The position numbers and the translations under genes are program-made. A model generated the notes under the pieces. The model did not search any database. It was not told the origin of the DNA and saw only the letters and a program-made list of their open reading frames with translations. Shown here in pieces: positions 30,121 through 38,642 of a stretch of 64,000 nucleotides of DNA; the first letter of the stretch is position 1; each line of letters begins with the position of its first letter. Source of the DNA: Acidobacteriota bacterium (GTDB lineage: Bacteria > Acidobacteriota > Thermoanaerobaculia > UBA5066); the NCBI GenBank assembly GCA_029567505.1, contig JAKPXO010000270.1, positions 1 through 64,000 on the forward strand, given 5' to 3'.

Positions 30121-31689
30121 ATGCCCGAGGCCCACATGCAGAAAGAGCTCCTCATCTCCGCCAACGAACGCGAGACGCGGGTCGCCGTCCTGGAGGACGG
30201 CCGGGTCGCCGAGGTCCAGATCGAGCGGCGCAAGCAGCGCGGCGTCGTCGGGAACATCTACAAGGGACGCGTCACGCGCGTCCTGCCGGGGATGCAGTCG
30301 GCGTTCGTCGACATCGGTCTCGAGAAGGACGCCTTCCTCTACGTCGCCGACGTGGGAGAGGAGGTCGAGGACTTCGACCGCTTCGGCGGGATGGAGGAGA
30401 ACGGCGCCGCCGAGGCCGAGACGGAGGAGGCCGGAGAGGCCCCCTCCACGGTCGTGGAGGCCGAGCCTCCCCAGCGGACGCCGCTCCCCTCGATCGACGA
30501 GCTCCTGCGCGAAGGGCAGGAGCTCGTCGTCCAGGTGACGAAGGACCAGATCGCCCACAAGGGCGTCAGGATCACGACGCACGTCACGCTCCCCGGCCGG
30601 ACGCTCGTCTACATGCCGACGATCGATCATGTCGGCGTCTCGCGCCGGATCGAGAACGAGGAGGAACGCGTCCGCCTGCGCGACATCCTCACCGCGCTCC
30701 GAAAGGGGCCGGGCGGATTCATCGTGAGGACGGCCGGCGAGGGACGAGCCTCCGACGAGTTCGCCGCCGACAAGCGGTACCTCGCCCGGCTCTGGGAGCA
30801 GATCCGCAAGCGGGCGGAGCGCTCCGGCGCCCCCGCCCTCCTCCACCGCGACCTCGACCTGACGCTCCGGGCGGCGCGCGACGTCTTCGGCCAGGAGTTC
30901 TCCGTCCTCTGGGTCGACGACGACGAGGAGTACCGCCGGATCGTGGAGTTCCTCGACCAGGTGCAGCCGAACCTCGTCGGCAAGGTGAAGCTCTACCGGA
31001 AGTCGAGCCCGCTCTTCGAGGAGCTCGGCGTCGAGCAGGAGATCGAGAACGCCCTCAAGTCGAAGGTCTGGCTGAAGTCGGGCGGCTACATCGTCATCAA
31101 CCAGACCGAGGCGCTCGTCGCGATCGACGTCAACACCGGGAAGTACATCGGGAAGAAGCGGCTCGAGGACACGGTCCTCCGGACGAACATGGAGGCCGTC
31201 CAGGAGATCGTGAGGCAGATCCGGCTCCGCGATCTCGGAGGCCTCCTCGTCGTCGACTTCATCGACATGGAGGAGGAGGAGCATCGGCAGGAGCTCGTCA
31301 CGGCGCTCGAGGCCGAGCTGAAGAAGGACCGATCCAAGAACCGGATGCTGCCGGTCTCCGAGTTCGGCCTCGTCGAGATCACGCGGAAGCGACAGCGCCA
31401 GAGCCTCGAGCGGGCGCTCACGATGCCCTGCCCCTACTGCACCGGCTCGGGCCGCATCAAGAGCGTTCCGACGATCCTCCTCGAGATCCGCCGCGAGATC
31501 CTGAAGCGAGCCGCCTCGGGGGAGGGCCACGCCATCTTCCTGAGGGTCCACCCGGAGATCTCGCGGGCGCTCTCCTCGGACGAGCGCCACCTGATCGAGG
31601 AGCTCACCGAGCACGTCGGAATGCCGATCCACGTCCAGGTCGACGAGCACCTGCACCACGAGGGATACGACGTCGTCGTGGAAGCGTGA
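30121..31689 (+). CDS. rng: Ribonuclease E/G family protein
   Basis: GNIYKGRVTRVLPGMQSAFVDIGLEKDAFLYV (S1), VAIDVNTGKYIGKK, PCPYCTGSGRIKS. Confidence 0.96.
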   Translation: MPEAHMQKELLISANERETRVAVLEDGRVAEVQIERRKQRGVVGNIYKGRVTRVLPGMQSAFVDIGLEKDAFLYVADVGEEVEDFDRFGGMEENGAAEAETEEAGEAPSTVVEAEPPQRTPLPSIDELLREGQELVVQVTKDQIAHKGVRITTHVTLPGRTLVYMPTIDHVGVSRRIENEEERVRLRDILTALRKGPGGFIVRTAGEGRASDEFAADKRYLARLWEQIRKRAERSGAPALLHRDLDLTLRAARDVFGQEFSVLWVDDDEEYRRIVEFLDQVQPNLVGKVKLYRKSSPLFEELGVEQEIENALKSKVWLKSGGYIVINQTEALVAIDVNTGKYIGKKRLEDTVLRTNMEAVQEIVRQIRLRDLGGLLVVDFIDMEEEEHRQELVTALEAELKKDRSKNRMLPVSEFGLVEITRKRQRQSLERALTMPCPYCTGSGRIKSVPTILLEIRREILKRAASGEGHAIFLRVHPEISRALSSDERHLIEELTEHVGMPIHVQVDEHLHHEGYDVVVEA

Positions 31690-31781
31690 CGCCCGTCACC
31701 CGGTGCCGTCGGGGCACCGGGCGGGAGGGTCCCCGGCCGGGAAACCGGCCTCGCTCTCGGTCGAAATGGCACCGATACGGC

Positions 31782-31797
31782 TGGCACGCGTCCTGCA
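31782..31797 (+). promoter_or_regulatory. Candidate sigma54 promoter TGGCACG-CGTC-CTGCA
   Basis: Matches TGGCACR-N4-TTGCW with canonical GG-N10-GC spacing; one mismatch. Confidence 0.6.
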
Positions 31798-31807
31798 ACA
31801 GGGAGGG

Positions 31808-31864
31808 TGGCGCACACTCCAGCCTCTCCTCCCAGCCGCCCCGATGGGCGGCTCTTTTTCTTTT
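31808..31864 (+). ncRNA. Candidate short (~55 nt) RNA between the sigma54-like promoter and an intrinsic terminator
   Basis: Predicted TSS about 12 nt after the -12 element; partial hairpin GAGGGTGG..CCAGCCTC; ends in GCCGCCC-CGAT-GGGCGGC-TCTTTTTCTTTT. Confidence 0.4.
31835..31864 (+). terminator. Rho-independent terminator
   Basis: GCCGCCC-CGAT-GGGCGGC followed by a T-rich tract. Confidence 0.85.
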
Positions 31865-31926
31865 CGGCGCTCCCGCTTCCAGCCCGGTCGTTCCGCCCGG
31901 CGCCGCTTCGGGGACAGAATGCCCCC

Positions 31927-33240
31927 GTGGGCCACGCGACCGCCCGCGGCGGATTCCGCGACCTCGTCGACCGCCTGAACCGCCTCCCGCAGGGGGCGCC
32001 CCCTTCGGACCTGCTCTACCGGATTCTCGCCCTCCTCTTCACGGAGCACGAGGCCGGGCTCGTCGCCCTCCTCCCCGTGAAGCCGTTCACGGTCGCGACG
32101 GCGGCGCGGGCCTGGAAGACGACGGAGGCCGAGGCGCGGAAGACGCTCGACGCGCTCTCGTCCCGGGCGCTCCTGCTCGACGCCGTCCGGCCCGACGGCG
32201 AGACGCGATGGGTCCTCCCACCCCCGATGGCCGGCTTCTTCGAGTTCTCCATGATGCGGGTGAGGAGCGACGTCGACCAGAAGGCGCTCGCCGAGCTCTT
32301 CTACCAGTACCTGAACGTCGAGGAGGACTTCGTCCGGGAGCTCTTCGCCCGCGGTGAGACCCAGCTCGGCCGGACGTTCGTGAACGAGGACGCCCTCCCC
32401 GCCGAGGAGACCCTCGAGGTCCTCGACTGGGAGCGCGCGAGCGAGGTGGCGCGAACGGCCTCCCACGCCGCCGTCGGCGTCTGCTACTGCCGCCACAAGA
32501 TGTCCCACGTCGGGCGCGCCTGCGTCGCCCCGCTCGAGGTCTGCCTCACCTTCGGAAACACCGCCGACGCCCTCGCGCGCCACGGCTTCGCGCGGCGGAT
32601 CGACGCCGCGGAGGCGCTCGACGTCCTCGCGAGAGCGCGCGGCCGCGGCCTCGTCCAGTTCGGCGAGAACGTGAGGGAGAAGGTCGCCTTCGTCTGCAAC
32701 TGCTGCGGCTGCTGCTGCGAGGCGCTCCTTGCGCAGAAGAGGTTCGGGGCGTACCGGCCGGTCCAGACGACCGGCTTCCTCCCCGAGGTCGACGCGGAGC
32801 TCTGCAACGGCTGCGGGGCCTGCGCGAAGGCCTGCCCGGTCGACGCGATGGGCCTCCGGCCCGCGGGCGACCCGCGGGTCCCCGCGCGGCGCGTCGCGTC
32901 GCTCTCGGCCGAGGCCTGCCTCGGCTGCGGCGTCTGCGTCCCCGCCTGCCCGCGAGGGGGCCTCGCGCTCGTCCGGCGCGAGGCGCGGGTGATCCCGCCG
33001 AAGGACACGGTCCAGCGCGTCGTCCGGATGGCGATCGAGCGCGGCAACCTCGCCGACCTGATCTTCGACGACCAGGCCCTCACGAGCCACCGCGTCCTCG
33101 GGCGGCTCCTGGGAGCGGTCCTCCGCCTCCCGCCCGTCGAGCGGGCCCTCGCGCGCGAGCAGGTAAGGTCGGTCTGGCTCGAGCGGGCCGCCGAGGCGTG
33201 GGAGCGGCGATATGGCGGCTCGGCCGGCGCCTCCGGGTGA
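31927..33240 (+). CDS. 4Fe-4S dicluster ferredoxin-domain protein
   Basis: CNGCGACAKACPVDAMGL and CLGCGVCVPACPRGGL ferredoxin motifs plus VCNCCGCCCEALL; GTG start. Confidence 0.85.
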   Translation: MGHATARGGFRDLVDRLNRLPQGAPPSDLLYRILALLFTEHEAGLVALLPVKPFTVATAARAWKTTEAEARKTLDALSSRALLLDAVRPDGETRWVLPPPMAGFFEFSMMRVRSDVDQKALAELFYQYLNVEEDFVRELFARGETQLGRTFVNEDALPAEETLEVLDWERASEVARTASHAAVGVCYCRHKMSHVGRACVAPLEVCLTFGNTADALARHGFARRIDAAEALDVLARARGRGLVQFGENVREKVAFVCNCCGCCCEALLAQKRFGAYRPVQTTGFLPEVDAELCNGCGACAKACPVDAMGLRPAGDPRVPARRVASLSAEACLGCGVCVPACPRGGLALVRREARVIPPKDTVQRVVRMAIERGNLADLIFDDQALTSHRVLGRLLGAVLRLPPVERALAREQVRSVWLERAAEAWERRYGGSAGASG

Positions 33241-33292
33241 GGGCGAGCGCGCCCCGCCTCCTCCCCGCCTTCGCCGCCGCCGGGAGGGCGGA

Positions 33293-33319
33293 TGTCACAG
33301 GCGGGCGGTCGACCTCGTC
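33293..33319 (+). promoter_or_regulatory. ECF41-type sigma promoter TGTCACA-N16-CGTC
   Basis: TGTCACA GGCGGGCGGTCGACCT CGTC, exact 16-nt spacer, upstream of the CMD/ECF41 gene pair. Confidence 0.8.
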
Positions 33320-33356
33320 ATGACATCGGAAACCGTCATCGACGAAGGAGAAGAAC

Positions 33357-33815
33357 ATGGCACCGAGACTGAACCCGTTCGCCGCCGCCCCCGCCCTGAT
33401 GAAGTCCTGGCTCGCCTTCGGGGAGGGCCTCCGAGGGAGGGGCCTCGAGGAGAGCCTCATGGAGCTCGTGCAGATCCGCGCGTCGCAGGTGAACGGCTGC
33501 GCGTTCTGCATCCACATGCACACGACCGACGCCCGGAAGGCGGGCGAGACGGAGGAGCGCATCTACCTCCTCGACGCCTGGCGCGAGTCGCCGCTCTACA
33601 CCGAGCGGGAGCGCGCGGCCCTCGCCTGGACCGAGGCCCTCACAAGGGTCTCCGAGACCCACGCGCCCGACGACGACTACCGGGCCCTTCAGGCGCACTT
33701 CTCCGAGCAGGAGCAGGTCGCGCTCACGCTCCTCGTCGTCGCGATCAACGGCTGGAACCGGATCCAGATCGGCTTCCGCGGAGTCCACCCGGTCGAGGAG
33801 CGGAAGGCGGCGTGA
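33357..33815 (+). CDS. Carboxymuconolactone decarboxylase / AhpD-family protein
   Basis: LMELVQIRASQVNGCAFCIHMHTTDARKAGETEERIYLLDAWRES. Confidence 0.94.
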   Translation: MAPRLNPFAAAPALMKSWLAFGEGLRGRGLEESLMELVQIRASQVNGCAFCIHMHTTDARKAGETEERIYLLDAWRESPLYTERERAALAWTEALTRVSETHAPDDDYRALQAHFSEQEQVALTLLVVAINGWNRIQIGFRGVHPVEERKAA

Positions 33816-34687
33816 CGGTGGAAGCCCCCGGCCCGGACGCGGCCGCCTCGTTCGACCCGCTCCGTCCCGACCTGACCCGCGTCGCCTACCGGATGCTGGG
33901 CTCGGTCGCGGACGCCGAGGACGTCGTCCAGGAGGCGTTCCTCCGCTGGCTCGACGCCGACCGCGCCGCGGTCCGCGAGCCGGGGGCCTTCCTTCGCCGC
34001 GTCGTGACGCGCCTCTGCCTCGACCAGCTCAAGTCCGCGCGGCGCCGCCGGGAGACCTACGTCGGCTCCTGGCTCCCGGAGCCCGTCGTCGAGGAGAGCG
34101 AGGTCGAGGACGTCACGCTCCCGCTCCTGATGGCGCTCGAGCGGCTCTCGCCGCTGGAGCGCGCCGCCTTCCTCCTCCACGACGTCTTCGGCGTCGACTT
34201 CGAGGAGGTCGCCGCGACGCTCGAGCGCGACCCGGCGGCCTGTCGCCAGCTCGCGAGCCGCGCCCGGGCCCACGTCCGGGCGGCCCGCCCCCGCTTCCCG
34301 GTGCCGCCGGAGCGCGGCCTCGAGCTCGCCGCCGCGTTCTTCGAGGCCTCCCGCAGCGGCGACCTGGGGCGGCTTCGGTCGCTCCTCTCGGCCGACGTCA
34401 CCGTTCACGCCGACGGCGGCGGACGGGTCTCCGCGGTGCTCGAGCCGGTCGTCGGGCTCGAGGCGGTCACGCGGCTCTTCGCCTCGCTCGCGCCCGTCTA
34501 CGCCGGGAGCATGTCGCGGCTCGTACGCTGGGGCTTCGTGAACGGCCTGCCGGGCTTCGTCACGCTCGAGCAGGGCGACACGCTCCAGACGACGGCGCTC
34601 CAGGTCGAGGAGGGACGCATCGTCGCGGTCTACGTCACGCGGAACCCGGACAAGCTCCGGCACCTCGAGCGCCGGGAGCCGGCGTGA
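33812..34687 (+). CDS. ECF41-family RNA polymerase sigma factor with SnoaL-like C-terminal domain (SigJ-like)
   Basis: AYRMLGSVADAEDVVQEAFLRWL, LSPLERAAFLLHDVFGVDFEEVA; C-terminal YVTRNPDKLRHL; GTG start. Confidence 0.93.
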   Translation: MTVEAPGPDAAASFDPLRPDLTRVAYRMLGSVADAEDVVQEAFLRWLDADRAAVREPGAFLRRVVTRLCLDQLKSARRRRETYVGSWLPEPVVEESEVEDVTLPLLMALERLSPLERAAFLLHDVFGVDFEEVAATLERDPAACRQLASRARAHVRAARPRFPVPPERGLELAAAFFEASRSGDLGRLRSLLSADVTVHADGGGRVSAVLEPVVGLEAVTRLFASLAPVYAGSMSRLVRWGFVNGLPGFVTLEQGDTLQTTALQVEEGRIVAVYVTRNPDKLRHLERREPA

Positions 34688-34720
34688 CCCGGAACCCGGC
34701 GCGCGAGCGGCGCCGGCCGG

Positions 34721-35302
34721 CTACGCGTCGCTCTTCACGCGGGTGATCGACTCGATGACGACCGGCGTCTCCGGGACGTCGCGCATCCCGTTCTTCACCC
34801 CCGTCGGCACCGCCTTGATCTTCTCGACGACGTCCATCCCCTCGACCACCTTCCCGAAGACGCAGTAGCCGATTCCTTCGGCCGAGGTGTCGCGGTAGTC
34901 GAGCATCCCGTTGTCGGCGACGTTCACGAAGAACTGCGACGTCGCGCTGTTCGGGGAGGAGGTCCGCGCCATCGCGACCGTCCCGACCCGGTTCTTCAGC
35001 TTGTTCATCGCCTCGTTCGCGATCGGGTCCCGCGTTTTCTTCCGGTTCATCTCGCGGTCGAGCCCGCCCCCCTGGATCATGAAGCCGTCGATGACGCGGT
35101 GGAAGATCGTCCCGGCGTAGAACCCCTCGTCGACGTAGGCGAGGAAGTTCCGGACCGTCCCGGGGGCTTCCTTCTCGTGGAGCTCGATCGTGAAGCTCCC
35201 CATCGAGGTCTTCACGGCGACCCGGGGATTCGGGCTCTGGGCGGAGACGGTGAACGCCGCGAGGAGCGGCAGGAGAACGAGCGCGGAGGCGAGCGTCTTC
35301 AT
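34721..35302 (-). CDS. Cyclophilin-type peptidylprolyl isomerase, exported
   Basis: FLAYVDEGFYAGTIFHRVIDGFMIQGGGLD, NSATSQFFVNVADN. Confidence 0.96.
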   Translation of the reverse strand: MKTLASALVLLPLLAAFTVSAQSPNPRVAVKTSMGSFTIELHEKEAPGTVRNFLAYVDEGFYAGTIFHRVIDGFMIQGGGLDREMNRKKTRDPIANEAMNKLKNRVGTVAMARTSSPNSATSQFFVNVADNGMLDYRDTSAEGIGYCVFGKVVEGMDVVEKIKAVPTGVKNGMRDVPETPVVIESITRVKSDA

Positions 35303-35357
35303 GGGCCGTTTCTAGCACAGGCCGCGACCGCCTCCGGCGAGGTGCGCCCGGCCGGGC

Positions 35358-37700
35358 TCATTTCCGGAGGTTCGTGAGCGCGGCCCATCGGCGGTCGACC
35401 TCGGGCTTCGGCGGCCCGGGTCGGGCCGGGGGCCGGCCGCCGCCGACACCGCCGCGGTCGTTTCCGCGGCCGGCGGGCGTCGCGCCGCGCGGCGCGTCCG
35501 GGCGCGCGGCCGACGCCTCCGCCGGCTCGCCGAGCCGCATCGTCAGCGAGATCCGCTGCCGGGCGAGGTCGACCGAGAGGACCTTCACCTGCACGCGGTC
35601 GCCCGGGTTCACGACCTCGCGCGGGTCCTTCACGAACCGGGCCGAGGAGAGCTGCGAGATGTGGACGAGGCCGTCCTGGTGGACGCCGACGTCGACGAAG
35701 GCCCCGAAGTTCGTGACGTTCGTGACGATGCCGGGGCAGATCATCCCGGGCACGAGATCCGCGACCGCGTTCACCCCCTCTCGGAACGCGAACGGCACGA
35801 ACGTCTCGCGCGGGTCGCGGCCCGGCTTCTCGAGCTCCTTCACGACGTCCTCGAACGTGAACGTCCCGAGCGAATCGCGCAGCTCCTTCGAGCGCCTCAT
35901 GATCTCCACGCCCGGCCCGAGGAGATCGACGATCTCCTTCCCGACACCCTTCGCGAAGGCGCCGAGCGCCTCGTAGCGCTCCGGGTGAACGGCCGTGGCG
36001 TCGAGGGGGTTCGCCCCGCCCGGGATCCGGAGGAAGCCGGCCGCCTGCTCGAACGTCTTCTTCGAGAAGCGCGGCACCTCCAGGAGCTCCTGCCGCGACG
36101 TGAAGAGCCCCTTCGTCTCCCTCCGGGCGACGATCGCCTTGCCGAGCGCCGAACCGATCCCCGAGACGTGGGCGAGGAGATGGGGTGAAGCGGTATTCAG
36201 GTTCACGCCGACCTGGTTCACGGCCGAGTCGACGACCTGGTCGAGGCGCTTCTTCAGCGCGTGGGGCGAGACGTCGTGCTGGTACTGCCCGACGCCGATC
36301 GACTTCGGGTCGACCTTCACGAGCTCGGCGAGCGGGTCCTGCAGGCGCCGGGCGATCGAGATCGCCCCGCGGATCGTCAGGTCGAGGTCGGGGAACTCCT
36401 CCCGCGCCGTCTCGCTCGCGCTGTAGACCGACGCCCCCGACTCGTTCACGAGGACGACGGGCACGTCGAGGCCGGCGTCGCGGAGCGTCTCCTTGACGAA
36501 CGCCTCCGTCTCGCGCCCGCCGGTCCCGTTCCCGACGGCGACGCAGCGGATCGCCTGCGTCTTCACGGCCTCGACGACCGTCCTGCGGGCCTGCTCCATC
36601 CCCGACTCGCCGCGCAGGTAGACCACCGTCGAGGCGACGAACCTCCCCGAGGCGTCGACGACGGCGAGCTTGCAGCCGGTCCGGAGTCCCGGGTCGACGC
36701 CGAGGACCGCCTTCGGCCCGAACGGCGCGGCGAGGAGGACCTTCCTCACGTTCTCGGCGAAGACGTGGATCGCCGCCTCGTCGGCGACGTCCTTCAGCGC
36801 CTTGTGGACCTCCGCCTCGATCGAGAGGAGGACGTGCGCCTTGAGCGACATCCGCGCCGCCTTCTTCAGGAAGGGCTGCGCGGGTGTCGCCGCGCCCGCC
36901 CCCGCGGCCCGCTCGAACTCCGCGAGGAGCCTCTCCTCGAAGCCCGGGTGCTTCGGCGCGTCACCGAGCGAGAGCGTCAGCTCCTTCTCGAGCCAGCCGC
37001 GCCGCATCGCGAGGTAGCGATGCGACGCCTCGGGCTTCATCAGCGACGAAACGGCCTCCCGGAAGTCGAAGTACATCTCGTACTTGCTCGCGGGCTTCGC
37101 CTCTTCCCCCTTCGAGGAGCCGACCCCGCCCCGCTCGAAAGCCTCCCGGCGGACGTGCTGCCGGAGCTCCTCCGTCTCGGAGAGCCGCTCGATGAGGATC
37201 TCGACGGCTCCCTGGAGCGCCGCCGGCGCGTCGGCGAAGCCCGCCTCGGCGTTGAGGAACGCCCCGGCCTTCGCGTCGGGCGCCTCCGGCGGCGCGGTCC
37301 CGTGACCGACGTCCCAGAGCCAGTCGGCGAGCGGCTGAAGGCCCGCCTCCCGGGCGATCAGGGCCTTCGTCTTCCGCTTCTTCTTGTACGGGAGGTAGAG
37401 GTCCTCGAGCGTCGCGAGGTCGAAGGTGGCGAGGAGCCGTTCCTTCAGCTCCGGCGTCAGCTTCCCCTGCGCCTCGATCTCGCCGACGATGAAGGCCTGC
37501 CGCTTGACGACCTCGTCCCACGCCTCCTTCGCGTCGAGGACGGCCTGCACGGCGACCTCGTCGAGGCCGCCCGTGGCCTCCTTCCGGTAGCGCGCGATGA
37601 AGGGGACTGTCGCGCCCTCGGCCGCGAGGGCGAGGACTGCGGCGGCGGACCGGGGCGGGATGCCGGGATGCTTTTCCTTGAGCCAGCTCTCGAAGTTCAC
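35358..37700 (-). CDS. tex: Tex family RNA-binding transcription accessory protein
   Basis: ATVPFIARYRKEATGGLDE, DPGLRTGCKLAVVD, VSGIGSALGKAIVARR, S1 domain GIVTNVTNFGAFVDVGVHQDGLVHISQL; GTG start at 37700. Confidence 0.96.
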   Translation of the reverse strand: MNFESWLKEKHPGIPPRSAAAVLALAAEGATVPFIARYRKEATGGLDEVAVQAVLDAKEAWDEVVKRQAFIVGEIEAQGKLTPELKERLLATFDLATLEDLYLPYKKKRKTKALIAREAGLQPLADWLWDVGHGTAPPEAPDAKAGAFLNAEAGFADAPAALQGAVEILIERLSETEELRQHVRREAFERGGVGSSKGEEAKPASKYEMYFDFREAVSSLMKPEASHRYLAMRRGWLEKELTLSLGDAPKHPGFEERLLAEFERAAGAGAATPAQPFLKKAARMSLKAHVLLSIEAEVHKALKDVADEAAIHVFAENVRKVLLAAPFGPKAVLGVDPGLRTGCKLAVVDASGRFVASTVVYLRGESGMEQARRTVVEAVKTQAIRCVAVGNGTGGRETEAFVKETLRDAGLDVPVVLVNESGASVYSASETAREEFPDLDLTIRGAISIARRLQDPLAELVKVDPKSIGVGQYQHDVSPHALKKRLDQVVDSAVNQVGVNLNTASPHLLAHVSGIGSALGKAIVARRETKGLFTSRQELLEVPRFSKKTFEQAAGFLRIPGGANPLDATAVHPERYEALGAFAKGVGKEIVDLLGPGVEIMRRSKELRDSLGTFTFEDVVKELEKPGRDPRETFVPFAFREGVNAVADLVPGMICPGIVTNVTNFGAFVDVGVHQDGLVHISQLSSARFVKDPREVVNPGDRVQVKVLSVDLARQRISLTMRLGEPAEASAARPDAPRGATPAGRGNDRGGVGGGRPPARPGPPKPEVDRRWAALTNLRK

Positions 37701-37790
37701 GCCGGATGATCGCAGACGTCGCCCCGGTCCGCTCCCCCTCCGGAGCTCCGGCTTCGGCGGTGTCCGGGCGGCTCCGGTGTCCCGGCTCCG

Positions 37791-37847
37791 GTGCCAGGCG
37801 TGAAATCGTGTATTGTTGAGAACAATACACGATTTCACGCCTGGCAC
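37791..37847. repeat. Dispersed palindromic repeat, copy 2 (27-bp perfect arms, 3-nt loop GAG)
   Basis: Arms identical to copy 1; only the loop differs. Confidence 0.97.
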
Positions 37848-37983
37848 GCATCGGGGGGGGGTAGCACCCACCGGGTGAGCGCCCACCGGGGGGAACCCGC
37901 CGGGGGGGCTCCCAACGGGCGACTCCGTCCGGGGCGGCGCCGCCCGGAGGCTCCCGGCGCGTGTCGACCGCGATCGAACGCCG

Positions 37984-38565
37984 TCAGGGCTCGATCTTCG
38001 TCCCGAGGACCTTCAGGAACGCCGCGAGCCAGGCCGGGTGGGCCGGCCAGGCGGGGGCCGTGACGAGGTTCCCGTCGACGTGCGCCGCGTCGACCGGGAT
38101 CGCCATGTACTTCCCCTCGGCGCGCGTCACGTCGGGGCCGCAGGCCGGGTAGGCGCTGCACTCGCGCCCGCCGAGGACGCCCGCCGCCGCGAGGAGCTGC
38201 GCGCCGTGGCAGATCGCGGCGATCGGCTTCCGGGCCGCCGCGAAGTGGCGGACGATCTCGATGACCTTCTCGTCCAGCCGGATGTACTCGGGCGCGCGCC
38301 CGCCCGGCACGACGAGGGCGTCGTAGTCGGCCGCCTTCACGTCGCCGAACGTCGCGTTGAGCGTGAACGCGTGCCCCGGCTTCTCCGAGTAGGTCTGGTC
38401 CCCCTCGAAGTCGTGGACGGCCGTCTTCACCTTCTCGCCCGCCTTCTTTCCCGGGCAGACGGCGTGGACGGTGTGGCCGACCATCATGAGCGCCTGGAAC
38501 GGGACCATGACCTCGTAGTCCTCCACGAAGTCGCCGACGAGGAAGAGGATCTTCTTCACGCTCAT
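37984..38565 (-). CDS. DJ-1/PfpI family protein
   Basis: [55 protein letters not shown]. Confidence 0.94.
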   Translation of the reverse strand: MSVKKILFLVGDFVEDYEVMVPFQALMMVGHTVHAVCPGKKAGEKVKTAVHDFEGDQTYSEKPGHAFTLNATFGDVKAADYDALVVPGGRAPEYIRLDEKVIEIVRHFAAARKPIAAICHGAQLLAAAGVLGGRECSAYPACGPDVTRAEGKYMAIPVDAAHVDGNLVTAPAWPAHPAWLAAFLKVLGTKIEP

Positions 38566-38642
38566 GGGGCCTCCTTCGGGCTCGGTTCTCGGGCGCGCCG
38601 GGCGCCGCGTCCGATCCTACCGCCGGACCGCGAAAGCGGAGC

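Noticed and set aside
28879-31659. 926-aa minus-strand ORF
   Set aside because: Shadow of rodA and rng; composition (DDEERDV..) is an antisense artefact
35358-37886. tex ORF extended to 37886 through palindrome copy 2 (N-terminus MGAHPVGATPPRCVPGVKSCIVLNNTRFHAWH)
   Set aside because: Known Tex N-terminus aligns from VNFESWLKEKHPG (37700); the upstream extension is read-through of the repeat, not protein
37848-37930. Short repeats after copy 2 as a CRISPR array
   Set aside because: Units are about 15 nt, degenerate and self-complementary; no spacers of uniform length and no cas genes
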